Source of the DNA: Bacteriovoracales bacterium
GTDB lineage: Bacteria; Bdellovibrionota; Bacteriovoracia; Bacteriovoracales; Bacteriovoracaceae
DNA: 64,000 nt
Direction of reading: 5' to 3'
Assembly: GCA_028346125.1 (NCBI GenBank)
Contig: JAOMEV010000006.1
Coordinates: 1-64,000, forward strand
How positions within the stretch are numbered: position 1 is the stretch's first letter; every line of letters starts with the position of its first letter. Below, piece after piece: positions 51,944-61,400 of the stretch. The notes under the pieces are model-generated. The model was not told where the DNA came from, did no database searches, and worked only from the letters and a program-made list of their open reading frames with translations. Made by a program: the position numbers and the translations under genes.

Positions 51944-52324
51944 TTAATCACCTATAATCGCGAGTTGAATATCTTTAGCACCCAAACTAATTGGTTTAGA
52001 AGTCTTTACTTCAACACCTGATTTATCCATTGCATTCCCTGAAGGACTGATCCTTGCAACGATAACAAATGGTCCTTTAAAAGGTAAATTTGGCATCATT
52101 TTTTTTGACTCGTCTAGAATGAATTTTACTGGAAATTTTGGGGATTCTATTTTTTGAACTGCTAATGGCATTGGCATCGCACTTCCAAATTTTTTTGCAA
52201 AAACATACAATACGCCTTTAGGCACTTTTCCTTTAATACTAACTATACCGCTTAAACTTTTAGCATGTATATTTAAAGCACAAAACATAATCACACTTAG
52301 TACAGATGCTTTTATTAAATTCAT
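51944..52324 (-). CDS. Stand-alone CcmI (CycH) C-terminal-type domain, exported
   Basis: A 126-residue exported protein (signal NLIKASVLSVIMFCALNIHA). The rest matches the C-terminal Ig-like domain of the cytochrome c maturation protein CcmI: GIVSIKGKVPKGVLYVFAKK, AMPMPLAVQKIESPKFPVKF, LDESKKMMPN and ARISPSGNAM. Normally this domain is fused to a membrane TPR segment that binds apocytochrome c; here it is alone. No ccm genes lie nearby. It may act as a small periplasmic chaperone. Confidence 0.75.
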   Translation of the reverse strand: MNLIKASVLSVIMFCALNIHAKSLSGIVSIKGKVPKGVLYVFAKKFGSAMPMPLAVQKIESPKFPVKFILDESKKMMPNLPFKGPFVIVARISPSGNAMDKSGVEVKTSKPISLGAKDIQLAIIGD

Positions 52325-52456
52325 TTAATGGTCTCCAATGATCTCATATAATTTTTATCTTATACGGCTTGGTTAATTAAAGCCTTCTTCAAGGACTTTA
52401 ATTTAAAAATTTTAATTTGGAAATATGACAAAGAATAGAACGCTTCGCATTCGTGA

Positions 52457-52829
52457 TGGTGGAGGTGGTGGGAATCGAACCCACGTCCAAAGAACTCTCA
52501 GAATAACCTACTACGTGTGTAGTTCCAGATTATCGCCATGGAACAAGGCTGTCTGGTTTTGTACCCCCAGCAAACCTCAGTGATTTTTTAACTAGGTAGA
52601 CCTGACTACTCCTAGAAGACAAGTTTACAGGCCGCCTCAACCTGCTTGCATGATTCTGTTTATTGGGACATGCCCCTCAAGTAATGGATTCGCTAATTAA
52701 GCGGCCATCGCTGGTGCAAAATCATTTGATTCAGCAATTATAGTTTGATCTCCTTTTTACTGGGCCGGGAGATCAACCCAGACACGCAAATTAAACCTCG
52801 CAGTTCCCTGTCGAAGCCATGGCACCCCC
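52457..52829 (-). ncRNA. ssrA: tmRNA (ssrA)
   Basis: The 5' end GGGGGTGCC...TTCGACAGG and the 3' end GGTTCGATTCCCACCACCTC-CACCA form the tRNA-like part; the acceptor stem GGGGGUG pairs with CACCUCC and CCA is encoded. Length 373. The tag frame (minus strand 52735 down to 52697) reads AESNDFAPAMAA-stop, ending in MAA instead of the usual LAA. A TTGACC box about 70 bases upstream may be its -35. The partner gene smpB is at 59938. Confidence 0.95.
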
Positions 52830-53000
52830 ATTTTTTAGAACACCACAAGAGAAGGAGGCTATCATGAGAGGCCCTAGAGGACAAATACAAATAAAAAATA
52901 TTGGTCAATTTTCACCTTAATGAGAAATTAGCAAAAAAGGCTTTTCAAGTTTGAATTTTAGATGGTAGAAATGGCCAATAGCATCCTGTGAGGTAGACGC

Positions 53001-53699
53001 ATGGAAACAATCAAAGTTCTCCTAGTTGAAGATGAAGAGGATATCCGTGAAATGGTTCATTTTAACCTTTTCAAAGAACGGTACGAAGTTCTCCTTGCAT
53101 CAGATGGTCAAGCCGCCTTAGACATCGCCACAAATGAAAATCCAGACCTTATTGTCCTTGATGTTATGATCCCAAAAATCGATGGTTTTGAAGTTTGTAG
53201 AACTCTCAAAAAAGGTATCGAAACAAAAAAAATTCCCATCATTATGCTGACAGCGAAAGGGGAAGAAGAGGACGTCATTAAGGGTCTTGAAGTCGGAGCT
53301 GACGACTACATAACGAAGCCTTTTAGTCCTAAAGTTCTCCTTGCGAGGATCAAAGCAGTCCTTCGACGTACAAAAACAGTCTTGAAAGGAAGCAAAAGTG
53401 TCTTTACTATAAACGACCTTAAAATAGATCACTTAAAAAGAAAGACCTTCATAAAAGATAAAGAAATAAACCTCACTTATACTGAATTTCAAATTCTCCA
53501 TTTATTGGCCCAAAAGTCTGGATGGGTTTTTACAAGGGGTCAGATCGTTGACTCTATTAGAGGTGAAAACCACGCTATTACCGATAGATCGGTAGATGTC
53601 CAAATCGTTAATTTGAGAAAAAAAATGGGTGAGCAAGGGAATATGATAGAAACAGTTAGAGGAGTCGGTTACCGATTCAAAGAAAACTTAGTGACATGA
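53001..53699 (+). CDS. phoB: PhoB-type response regulator
   Basis: A 232-residue OmpR-family regulator. Receiver with acidic residues EDEED, phospho-Asp in LIVLDVMIPKIDG near residue 54, Lys in YITKPF. C-terminal winged helix with LTYTEFQILHLLAQKSGWVFTR and DRSVDVQIVNLRKKMG. Its stop overlaps the ATG of phoR by four bases. The combination is typical of PhoBR, though no pst or phoU genes are next to it; only a pstB relic lies 12 kb away. Confidence 0.88.
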   Translation: METIKVLLVEDEEDIREMVHFNLFKERYEVLLASDGQAALDIATNENPDLIVLDVMIPKIDGFEVCRTLKKGIETKKIPIIMLTAKGEEEDVIKGLEVGADDYITKPFSPKVLLARIKAVLRRTKTVLKGSKSVFTINDLKIDHLKRKTFIKDKEINLTYTEFQILHLLAQKSGWVFTRGQIVDSIRGENHAITDRSVDVQIVNLRKKMGEQGNMIETVRGVGYRFKENLVT

Positions 53700-55381
53700 A
53701 ACAAGCAAGGTTTTTAAAAGGATTGTATCTTCCTTATTTTTGGGGACCACTTCTTATTTTAATGATCTTTCTTCTTCTTGTCTTTTTTACCAATTTAAAA
53801 TCCTTCACTTATGAAAAAGCAAATGAGAATCTCAAGTCTCTTTCACACCTACTGCATAAAGAATATAAAGGTCCTTTTTTAGCTAAAGACCTTGAAACCC
53901 TCCAAAAAAAAATTGATATTGATAGTCAAAAACTTCAGGTAAAGATTTCTTTTTTTAAGGAGAATAAGCTCCTTTTAGAAGACAAGAGTGTTTATTTAAA
54001 AGAAGAAGACCCCGCCCTTAAATTTGAAATACCCTTCAAAAAAAATGGGGAATATCTACAAATTTCGAAGCCTTTAAAAGATCTCCATGATGATCTTCGT
54101 TATATCGTTTTTCTAATGTGTCTTATCATTGTTGTTTTATTGGCCTTTATTATTCTTCTTAACTATACGCTGACAAAAAAACTTATCCGTCCTTTAAAAT
54201 CCATGAAAAACTATGCTTTAAAAATTGCAGAAGGGGACTTTTCAAAAAAAATATCGATCAAAGAAAGACAATACAAAGAGATGAAACAGTTAGGGCACGC
54301 GCTTAACAAAATGAAAGACCAACTTGAAGGAAGAATCCAAACGATTGTTAAAAACAAAAATGAAAAAGAGGCCGTCTTTTCAAGTATGATAGAAGGTGTT
54401 TTAACAGTCGATTTAAATGGAAGAATTATTGACCTTAACAATGTCACTCGTAAACTTTTTAAGCTTGAAAGCAATCATAATTATAAAGGCTCTCCGTTAG
54501 AACAACTTGTTAATAACAAAACTATTCAAAAAATTACCACTCAACTTCTAAAAGAAAATGCTCCTATTGATACCGAAATAGACTTAGAAGGACAAAAGAT
54601 TATTCGTCTGCAAGGTTCTCCTTTAAAATCAATGGATGAAAAAATTGGAGCACTCCTTGTTCTCAATGATGTCACTCGACTTAGAAAGCTTGAACGCCAT
54701 AGAAAAGAATTTGTAGGAAATGTTTCCCACGAATTGAGAACCCCTCTCACGGCCATTTTAGGTTTTGTTGAAACAATAACTGAGGGAAAAGTCGATGATC
54801 TTGAAACTCAAAACCGATTTATTTCCATTATTCAAAAACAGGCGAACCGCCTCTACGCCATTATTGAAGATCTCCTCGACCTTTCAAGAATCGAAAAAGA
54901 AGCTGAAGGTGAGGGCAATAGAATCGAAATGACGAATCAAGATATTAAAAATATTATTGATTTGGCCCTCGTGAGTTGCCAACCTAATGCTAAAAAGAAA
55001 AACATCTCCTTAAAAGTTAATTGTCCTGAACTCCTTAAGGGAAACTTCAACTCCATTCTATTGGTTAGGGCCATCTCGAACCTTATTGATAATGCAATTA
55101 AATATGGCCCCAATTATTCAAATGTTGAAATAACCGCCTTTAAAAATAAAAATAAACTTATCTTATCAGTTAAAGATCAAGGCCCTGGCATTGATGAAAA
55201 ACACCATGAAAGACTTTTCGAAAGGTTTTACTCTGTTGATAAGGCCAGGAGTAAAGAGTTAGGTGGCTCAGGTATTGGCCTTGCCATTGTAAAACATATA
55301 GCCTTGGCCCACGGTGGCCAAGTAAAAGTTGAAAGTAGCCCAGGAAAAGGATCCACTTTTTCTCTTCAACTTTCTCATTAA
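53696..55381 (+). CDS. phoR: PhoR-type membrane histidine kinase
   Basis: A 561-residue sensor kinase. One N-terminal membrane helix ([18 protein letters not shown]), a periplasmic part of about 100 residues, a second helix ([18 protein letters not shown]), HAMP, PAS ([17 protein letters not shown]), H box [17 protein letters not shown] with phospho-His near residue 348, N box [13 protein letters not shown], and G boxes VKDQGPGID and [12 protein letters not shown]. Translationally coupled to phoB. Signal likely phosphate limitation, inferred. Confidence 0.88.
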   Translation: MKQARFLKGLYLPYFWGPLLILMIFLLLVFFTNLKSFTYEKANENLKSLSHLLHKEYKGPFLAKDLETLQKKIDIDSQKLQVKISFFKENKLLLEDKSVYLKEEDPALKFEIPFKKNGEYLQISKPLKDLHDDLRYIVFLMCLIIVVLLAFIILLNYTLTKKLIRPLKSMKNYALKIAEGDFSKKISIKERQYKEMKQLGHALNKMKDQLEGRIQTIVKNKNEKEAVFSSMIEGVLTVDLNGRIIDLNNVTRKLFKLESNHNYKGSPLEQLVNNKTIQKITTQLLKENAPIDTEIDLEGQKIIRLQGSPLKSMDEKIGALLVLNDVTRLRKLERHRKEFVGNVSHELRTPLTAILGFVETITEGKVDDLETQNRFISIIQKQANRLYAIIEDLLDLSRIEKEAEGEGNRIEMTNQDIKNIIDLALVSCQPNAKKKNISLKVNCPELLKGNFNSILLVRAISNLIDNAIKYGPNYSNVEITAFKNKNKLILSVKDQGPGIDEKHHERLFERFYSVDKARSKELGGSGIGLAIVKHIALAHGGQVKVESSPGKGSTFSLQLSH

Positions 55382-55424
55382 AAAAACCTTTTCAATCAAA
55401 TAAAAAAATTAATTCTGTAAATCT

Positions 55425-55453
55425 TTGACGGAGAATAAAGATCTAGGTAAATA
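55425..55453 (+). promoter_or_regulatory. Promoter of the pal operon
   Basis: TTGACG at 55425-55430 and TAAATA at 55448-55453, spacing 17 bases, about 100 bases before the pal start. Confidence 0.5.
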
Positions 55454-55550
55454 TATTTTTCTTTCATAAAATAATTTTTAACCCGATAATATTTAATAGA
55501 TTAAAGGAATTATGAATACGCCAAAATTTTTATAGAAAAAGGAGCTCTTG

Positions 55551-56087
55551 ATGAAAAAGCTTAATTCTCTCACAATTCCCCTACTCCTCATTTTATCTCT
55601 TTCATTTTTTGGATGTGAAAGTGGACAGGTCGAAAAAAAGGCCGAGAAAAAAGTCGAGGACGTTGCAACCCAAGATGGTGGTGAAGATAGTGCATCCCAA
55701 TTAGTATCTGGGGCCAGTTCAGATGATGGAAAGGCCTGTGCTGGTGAAGGTGACTGCTTAAGAACTGTTAACTTCGCTTTTGATAGCAGTGTACTTTCTT
55801 CCAACGCACGAGACATTTTAGACGACAATGCGAACTTTCTTAAAGTTCAAAAAGATGGAAACCTAAAAATTACCATTGAAGGGCATTGTGATGAGAGAGG
55901 AAGTGTTCAATACAACCTTGCTCTTGGAGAAAGAAGAGCGAAGTCTGTAAGAAACTATCTTGTTTCAGCTGGTGTTAATGCTAACAATTTGAATGTCCAG
56001 ACTTATGGAAAAGAAAGAGGCCTAGATGATGGGCACAATGAAGCAGCTTGGGCGAAAAATAGAAGGGCCAACTTCGTTGTTCAATAA
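55551..56087 (+). CDS. pal: Peptidoglycan-associated lipoprotein Pal
   Basis: A 178-residue lipoprotein: lipobox LSFFGC, a low-complexity Glu/Lys/Asp linker, then an OmpA-like domain (NFAFDSSVLSSNARDILDDNA, IEGHCDERGSVQYNLALGERRA, VQTYGKERGLDDGHNEAAWAKNRR). It links outer membrane to peptidoglycan in the Tol-Pal system. ATG 55551 with AAAGGAG upstream. tolQRAB are not in this window. Followed by a DUF4398-like lipoprotein and YbgF. Confidence 0.95.
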   Translation: MKKLNSLTIPLLLILSLSFFGCESGQVEKKAEKKVEDVATQDGGEDSASQLVSGASSDDGKACAGEGDCLRTVNFAFDSSVLSSNARDILDDNANFLKVQKDGNLKITIEGHCDERGSVQYNLALGERRAKSVRNYLVSAGVNANNLNVQTYGKERGLDDGHNEAAWAKNRRANFVVQ

Positions 56088-56098
56088 GATCTAAGTTA

Positions 56099-56392
56099 AT
56101 GATCAAAAAAGTTTTTATAGTATTATTGGTGGCGTCCTGTGGTTTAACCACAGTTCGCCCCAAACTTGAGATGAGTTTCGCAGCGGCTGCTTTCATAGCT
56201 GCCAGAAATGCCAAGGCCCAAGAAACCGCCCCTACAATCTACAGAAAAGCTGAGTATTACTACCTTAAGGCAAAGTCCTATTACAGAAGAAAGTATTTTG
56301 ATAAAGCAAAAAAATTCTTTAAGGCCTCTCAAAAATTATCTGAAAGAGCAGAATATATTGCCAAAAGAAAAGAAACCCTTAAAAATCTTTAA
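56099..56392 (+). CDS. DUF4398-like small lipoprotein
   Basis: A 97-residue protein with signal and lipobox (FIVLLVASCGL). The mature part is helical with AAAAFIAARNAKAQETAPTIY and AEYYYLKAKSYYRRKYFDKA, the DUF4398 pattern found beside Pal/OmpA lipoproteins. Starts 12 bases after pal. Function unknown but position suggests a Tol-Pal accessory. Confidence 0.75.
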   Translation: MIKKVFIVLLVASCGLTTVRPKLEMSFAAAAFIAARNAKAQETAPTIYRKAEYYYLKAKSYYRRKYFDKAKKFFKASQKLSERAEYIAKRKETLKNL

Positions 56393-56421
56393 ATAGGCTT
56401 CACTTTTAAAAGGAATTTTTC

Positions 56422-57189
56422 ATGAAACTCCTCCTTCCTCTTATGCTTCTTTTTATTTTTTCATGTAAAACCCAAGAGCAAATTAGAAGACAGCAAATGG
56501 TCGATAATATGGCCATGCAAATGGTACAAAACCAAAAACTCTCTGCAGATACAACAATGAGGCTTCAAAATCTGGAGCAGCAAATACAAGAAACGACAGG
56601 AAAGTTTGAGGAAAAAGATCACCGTAAAGAAGTTCTTATTAAAAAAGACCTTGAGGAGCTTAAAAAAACAATTTCCATTCTTCAAGAGCTTGACCAAAAC
56701 AACCAATCACAAATTGATGGGCTATCAAATGATATAGAAGTCATAAAGTTAAAACTGGAAGAAAACAAAAAGTTTATGGCCAAGGTGCTTGAGACATTAG
56801 ATAAGCTCACCAAAGTTCCTGCCCGAAAAAAAGTAAGACCTTATGATAAGGCCATAAAACTCTACCGGTCAGGAAGGTATAAAAAGGCACGACCAGCTTT
56901 AGAAAAATTACTTAAAAGTAGAAAAGTTAGAGGAAATAGGAAGGCCAGAATCTATCATAATCTTGGAATGATTGCGTATATGGATAAAAGGTATCGAGAG
57001 GCAACAGTTCTTTTCAGTAAGCTCTTTACCAAATATCCAAAAGCACCCTATAACCCCAATGGGCTCTATTTTTTGGGAAAATCCTTTCTTAAGCTTGGGC
57101 AAAAAGAAAATGCAAAGGGTATTTTTAAAGAGCTCATCAAGAAGTACCCTCGCAGTAAAAAGGTAAAAGACGCCAAAAAATACCTGTAA
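56422..57189 (+). CDS. ybgF: YbgF/CpoB-like Tol-Pal accessory lipoprotein
   Basis: A 255-residue lipoprotein (lipobox LLFIFSC). Residues 25-130 form a coiled coil (LQNLEQQIQETTGKFEE...), and the last 115 residues are TPR repeats (YDKAIKLYRSGRYKKARPALEK, NPNGLYFLGKSFLKLGQKENA). This is the YbgF/CpoB plan; in E. coli CpoB coordinates peptidoglycan synthesis with outer-membrane constriction. Third gene after pal. Confidence 0.85.
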   Translation: MKLLLPLMLLFIFSCKTQEQIRRQQMVDNMAMQMVQNQKLSADTTMRLQNLEQQIQETTGKFEEKDHRKEVLIKKDLEELKKTISILQELDQNNQSQIDGLSNDIEVIKLKLEENKKFMAKVLETLDKLTKVPARKKVRPYDKAIKLYRSGRYKKARPALEKLLKSRKVRGNRKARIYHNLGMIAYMDKRYREATVLFSKLFTKYPKAPYNPNGLYFLGKSFLKLGQKENAKGIFKELIKKYPRSKKVKDAKKYL

Positions 57190-57252
57190 AAGCTTCTTTC
57201 CCCTCCACAGATTGATATTTTATGCTAGGATTTGCTCCCAAAGGAGTAAATA

Positions 57253-58374
57253 TTGCAAGGCACAAATAAGACCCAATTAGTTCTTGGTATAGAGACAAGC
57301 TGTGATGACACATCTATCTGCCTTTTATCAGGCCTTCCTGGAAAGGATGCTCCTTCACCAGAAGTACTCGCTCACCTTTCCTTTTCCCAAGAAAAAATCC
57401 TAAAAAAATGGGGTGGCGTAGTTCCTGAGATTGCCTCCAGAAATCATTTGGCCAAACTCACACCTCTTATACAAGAGGCCTTTGAAGTTGCAAAAAAAGA
57501 CCCCAAAGACATCGACCTTTTAGGGGTTACAACCCATCCTGGTCTTTTAGGTCCCCTGCTTACAGGACTCAGCGCGGCAAAATCAATCTCGCTCATTTTT
57601 GAAAAACCTATACTGCCAGTGAACCATGTCTATGCTCACTTGGAGGCCATTCACCTTTCAAAAAATGTAAATATCACCTACCCCTATTTTGGTCTTATAG
57701 TGAGTGGAGGCCATAGCCTGTACTTACTTGTCCGATCTCCCGAGGATTTTGAAATTCTTGGAAATACTCGAGATGATGCCGCTGGAGAGGCCTTCGATAA
57801 AGGCGGTAAGCTCATTGGGCTCGGCTATCCAGCGGGAAGAGTTATTGATGACCTGGCCAAAGAAGGAAACTGTGAAGCCTTTGACTTTCCTATAGGTCTT
57901 AAGCATTCAAAGGATAGTTCCCTCAGTTTTTCTGGAGTAAAAACTGCCATGAGGCAGTTTCTTGAAAATAACCCCGAACACATTTTAAAAGACAAAACCA
58001 TTCCCGAAGAAGGAACCCCTGAAAGAAAAAACCTCGCTGATCTTTGCGCTTCCTACCAAGAGGCCATCGTCAAGGCCCTTGCCCTTAAGGCAAAGTTTGC
58101 AATGGAGAAGGCCCTTTCTCTTTCAGGTGAAAAAAGTCTCCAGCTCGTTGTAGGCGGAGGCGTCGCCTGTAACTCCAGGCTTCGTACTTCCCTAAAAGAA
58201 AAATTTATTGAAACCTATTTTGTTGAGCCCAAGTTCTGCACCGATAATGGGGCCATGATTGCCAATTTTGCTCTTAGAAACTTTGAAAGTGCAGTGGCCT
58301 TCCCGGAATGCCTTTCCCTCGATGCCAAAAGTAGCTTTATCAAAAAAACTCGCATTGTAAGGAAAAAATCTTGA
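57253..58374 (+). CDS. tsaD: tRNA threonylcarbamoyladenosine synthase TsaD
   Basis: A 373-residue ASKHA-fold enzyme that transfers threonylcarbamate to A37 of ANN-decoding tRNAs. Metal ligands HxxxH are in VNHVYAHLEAIH and the phosphate loop is GIETSCDDTS. GVVPEIASRNH, SGGHSLY and GGGVACNSRLR are family marks. TTG start with AAGGAG upstream. It overlaps rsmA by four bases. TsaB/E/C are not in this window. Confidence 0.95.
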   Translation: MQGTNKTQLVLGIETSCDDTSICLLSGLPGKDAPSPEVLAHLSFSQEKILKKWGGVVPEIASRNHLAKLTPLIQEAFEVAKKDPKDIDLLGVTTHPGLLGPLLTGLSAAKSISLIFEKPILPVNHVYAHLEAIHLSKNVNITYPYFGLIVSGGHSLYLLVRSPEDFEILGNTRDDAAGEAFDKGGKLIGLGYPAGRVIDDLAKEGNCEAFDFPIGLKHSKDSSLSFSGVKTAMRQFLENNPEHILKDKTIPEEGTPERKNLADLCASYQEAIVKALALKAKFAMEKALSLSGEKSLQLVVGGGVACNSRLRTSLKEKFIETYFVEPKFCTDNGAMIANFALRNFESAVAFPECLSLDAKSSFIKKTRIVRKKS

Positions 58375-59168
58375 ACCAAAAATATCCATGGGCCAATAAA
58401 GACTTAGGACAGCACTTCCTTGTAAATGAAGAAGTTATTTCAAACATATGTCATGACTTCAAGTCCCAAGCAAAGGCCATCATAGAAGTTGGACCTGGGC
58501 CTGGAATTCTTACTCAATACCTTTCTAAAATAGAGTGCCCCTACACTGTTATTGAAAAAGATTTAAGGTTTAAAACCTATTTGGAAGAGTGGATCTCTAA
58601 TAATCAAATCGTCTGGGGAGATGCTCTTGAAGCTAACCTAAGTGACCTTATCGACTCAAAAAGTTTTCCAAAAAAAGATATTTGGATGGTTTCAAACCTT
58701 CCCTACAATATTAGTGTCCCTCTTACACTTAAGTTCACAAAAGCTTCAGAAATCAAGTTCATGACCCTCATGATGCAAAAAGAAGTTGCTGAAAGGATGC
58801 TACCAGAAGGTAAAAAGGCCTCCAAAAATATGAATTCTCTCATGGCACTCACTCAAACTTATTTCGAAGTTCAAAAGCTTTGCCATGTCGACCCAAAATC
58901 CTTCCTTCCCCCACCAAAAGTAGATTCCTCGGTTTTAAGTTTCATCAGAAGAGAAAACCCAATCTTTCCTCTTGAAGAGATACCTTCACTTGAAAAATTT
59001 TTCAAAAAGCTTTTTATCCAAAGAAGAAAACAGATGGGTAAAGTGCTCAAACTTCATTTTCCTCAAGAAAAAGTTGAAGAAGTTTTATCTACACTTGAAA
59101 TTGATTCCCGGAGAAGAGCCGAAACACTTTCTCTTGAAGAGGTCCATAAACTCTATAAATTATTCTAG
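58371..59168 (+). CDS. rsmA: 16S rRNA dimethyladenosine transferase RsmA (KsgA)
   Basis: A 265-residue methyltransferase that dimethylates two adenines at the 3' end of 16S rRNA. DLGQHFLVNEEV, the SAM loop VGPGPGILTQYL and the catalytic NLPYNISVPL are clear; C-terminal FIQRRKQMGKVL is typical. TTG start overlapping tsaD stop (TTGA), with AAGGAAAA upstream. Confidence 0.95.
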   Translation: MNQKYPWANKDLGQHFLVNEEVISNICHDFKSQAKAIIEVGPGPGILTQYLSKIECPYTVIEKDLRFKTYLEEWISNNQIVWGDALEANLSDLIDSKSFPKKDIWMVSNLPYNISVPLTLKFTKASEIKFMTLMMQKEVAERMLPEGKKASKNMNSLMALTQTYFEVQKLCHVDPKSFLPPPKVDSSVLSFIRRENPIFPLEEIPSLEKFFKKLFIQRRKQMGKVLKLHFPQEKVEEVLSTLEIDSRRRAETLSLEEVHKLYKLF

Positions 59169-59224
59169 AATCCTCCTCTCTAAAAAAACTCATTTTTCAA
59201 AAAAAACCATGTATAATATCACTC

Positions 59225-59548
59225 ATGGAAGAAAAAGACCTTTTGCAAAAGTTGTACACTCTCCCCATCGGACTTATTGAATTTACTCAAGATGAAAAGG
59301 GAAAATCACAACTAGGATTAGTAACACCTGAGATTATCAGAATGCTTGCCGGTACAAAGTTTATTGACAACCTTGATTCACTTAACCCTTACATTGAAAA
59401 CAATAAAAGCCTCCAAGAGTTGAGCACAATATTGAAACAAGAAAGTTTACTTCTCTTAGTTGGTGGGAAAGGGGAATCCAAGTATATCTTTTTAATCGAT
59501 AAAGGTCGGCTATTAAAGTCTTCCACTAAAATAACTAGGGAAAAGTAG
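59225..59548 (+). CDS. Hypothetical protein, first of a tandem pair
   Basis: A 107-residue protein. Its core (LPIGLIEFTQDEKGKSQLGL, VTPEIIRML, NPYIENNKSLQELSTIL) is closely echoed by the next gene, so the two are tandem paralogues. TATAAT at 59212-59217 ends seven bases before the ATG and no Shine-Dalgarno is visible, so the mRNA may be leaderless. No known family. Confidence 0.7.
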   Translation: MEEKDLLQKLYTLPIGLIEFTQDEKGKSQLGLVTPEIIRMLAGTKFIDNLDSLNPYIENNKSLQELSTILKQESLLLLVGGKGESKYIFLIDKGRLLKSSTKITREK

Positions 59549-59850
59549 TGGATCAGTCACACCCTCTTTTAAAATTAATACTGCATCTCCCTGTTGGGAT
59601 CATAGAATTTATAAATGATGAACAAGGAAATTCAACCGTTGGGTTAATTAACCCGGAAATTCTCAGAATTATCTCCATCGCGGGATTTAGAGGAGAAATA
59701 AAGTCTCTAAATCCTAGAATAGAAAATAATAAGACCCTTGAAGATCTGACAAAAGTACTGGAAAAAAATAGTATCGCGCTGGTCATTACCGGGAATGAAA
59801 ACTCCGACTATCTGTTTTTTGTCGATAGGTCCAATCTCTTAACGCCCTAA
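59548..59850 (+). CDS. Hypothetical protein, second of a tandem pair
   Basis: A 100-residue paralogue of the previous product (LPVGIIEFINDEQGNSTVGL, INPEILRII, NPRIENNKTLEDLTKVL, YLFFVDRSNLL). GTG start shares one base with the preceding TAG. A mixed alpha/beta fold with a central IENN turn is conserved in both. They may form a heterodimer. Function unknown. Confidence 0.7.
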   Translation: MDQSHPLLKLILHLPVGIIEFINDEQGNSTVGLINPEILRIISIAGFRGEIKSLNPRIENNKTLEDLTKVLEKNSIALVITGNENSDYLFFVDRSNLLTP

Positions 59851-59937
59851 CGATATGCAAAATATTTTTCTTTTTTCCTTTTCCATGACTCAATGTTATA
59901 GGTGACGGAGTATTTAACTGATTCTAGAGAGAAGACA

Positions 59938-60390
59938 GTGGGCATTAAAATCATCGCCAAAAATAAAAGGGCCTCGTACGATTACTTCCTTGAAGAAAAA
60001 TTTGAGGCCGGACTCGTCTTAGTTGGCACCGAGGTCAAAAGCCTAAGACTTGGAAAAGTCTCCCTCGCAGAGGCCCATATCTCTATGGATAGAGATGGGG
60101 AAATGTGGATCCATAATATGACCATTCCCCAATTCGAGTTTGGCAATATTCACAATCATCAAGAAAACAGAAAAAGAAAGCTCCTTCTTCATAGAAAAGA
60201 AATTCATAAGGTCTACCACAACCAAAAAACCAAATCCCTAACCCTTATTCCTACAATGATTTATTTCAAAAACTCCCGTATCAAGCTCGAATTCGCTCTC
60301 GCTAGAGGTAAAAAGAAATACGATAAGCGCCAGGTTGAGGCCAAAAGAGACGCTGAGAAAAAGATCCGAAAGGCCAATTACGACGATTAA
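59938..60390 (+). CDS. smpB: SsrA-binding protein SmpB
   Basis: A 150-residue SmpB, the tmRNA partner in trans-translation. GTG 59938 gives the standard N terminus (VGIKIIAKNKRASYDYFLEE); an upstream GTG at 59902 would add 12 residues. GTEVKSLRLGKVSLAEAH and the basic C-terminal KKKYDKRQVEAKRDAEKKI are typical. Four-base overlap with the convergent exchanger gene. Confidence 0.95.
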   Translation: MGIKIIAKNKRASYDYFLEEKFEAGLVLVGTEVKSLRLGKVSLAEAHISMDRDGEMWIHNMTIPQFEFGNIHNHQENRKRKLLLHRKEIHKVYHNQKTKSLTLIPTMIYFKNSRIKLEFALARGKKKYDKRQVEAKRDAEKKIRKANYDD

Positions 60391-61319
60391 AACCTTATCC
60401 AGTAATAAACGATTCCACAGTAAGAGGCCAAAAAAGCCGCTCCGCTAAATTTGAAAAAATCTCTTTTTAAGAGAGTAAGAGCAAGTAGAAAAACGGCCGC
60501 TGCTGAAAGGGCCATCATCTCTGTACTAAAACTTTTGACCAAAGCAATATTATATCCCCCAAGACTCGCCAAAACGAAGGCCACATTAAAAATATTAGAA
60601 CCGATAATATTTCCCGTGATGAGGTCTGTGTCCTTTTTCTTCCAACAGGCCAAAAGGGCCGTAATAAGTTCAGGCAAAGAAGTTCCAAAGGCCACAAAAA
60701 TAGCAGAAATTACATATTCACTAACACCTAAAAGCTTACCCAGCTGCGAACCTGAAGAGACCAAAAGCTCCCCTCCACCGTATAAAAAAGTGAAGCCTGC
60801 CAGAAGCTTGAGTACAACCATACCTGAAAGGGGCTCTCTATTTGGATCCGGTTCTTCGGACAATTTATCCTTTTTCATCTTCCTATAAGTTTTCGCCATA
60901 TAGGTCACAAAAAAGGCCCCCAAAAGAGAAGCTGACAAGTAGTTATATTCTGGACGAGAAAGAACTAAAATGAGAAGGCCAGTAAGAACAAGGTGCCAAA
61001 CCATCTGTTCTTTCATTTCTGGTTTTGAAAGATGAAGCTCTGTCAAAAGGCCAGAGATCCCCATAATTAAGAAGAGATTGGCCAAATTTGAACCGACAAT
61101 ATTTCCCAAAGCAATTTCAGGATGCCCTTCCCAACAAGATATCTGAGACACAAAAAATTCCGGAAGAGATGTTCCAAAGCCAACAATAACAAGTCCAATA
61201 ACTAAAGGGGAAAGGCCGAAAAACTTTCCGATTTTTTCAGCACCATCTAAAGCAAACTCTGCACCAAAATAGAGAATAACTAGAGACAATACGAGATATC
61301 CAAATTGTAAAGAAATCAT
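60387..61319 (-). CDS. Sodium/calcium exchanger family protein
   Basis: A 310-residue CaCA-family (YrbG-like) antiporter with about ten membrane helices and two inverted alpha repeats: GFGTSLPEFFVS...GNIVGSNLANL and AFGTSLPELITA...GNIIGSNIFNV. Start ATG 61319 has GAGGAATT upstream; the longer frame to 61415 adds a soluble tail without support. Exchanges Na+ for Ca2+ across the inner membrane. Confidence 0.92.
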   Translation of the reverse strand: MISLQFGYLVLSLVILYFGAEFALDGAEKIGKFFGLSPLVIGLVIVGFGTSLPEFFVSQISCWEGHPEIALGNIVGSNLANLFLIMGISGLLTELHLSKPEMKEQMVWHLVLTGLLILVLSRPEYNYLSASLLGAFFVTYMAKTYRKMKKDKLSEEPDPNREPLSGMVVLKLLAGFTFLYGGGELLVSSGSQLGKLLGVSEYVISAIFVAFGTSLPELITALLACWKKKDTDLITGNIIGSNIFNVAFVLASLGGYNIALVKSFSTEMMALSAAAVFLLALTLLKRDFFKFSGAAFLASYCGIVYYWIRF

Positions 61320-61400
61320 GAATTCCTCTTTATAGAGTGACAACTTTTTTGCCATAATAGTTAAAGGCACAATCCGCAAGGTAACATCTTTAGGATCATC

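Noticed and set aside
52457-52550. A separate tRNA gene at the T-loop sequence
   Set aside because: The T arm and CCA end belong to the tRNA-like domain of tmRNA, whose 5' half lies near 52829.
60451-60888. 145-codon plus-strand frame
   Set aside because: Antisense to the second repeat of the sodium/calcium exchanger; a mirror of membrane-helix codons.
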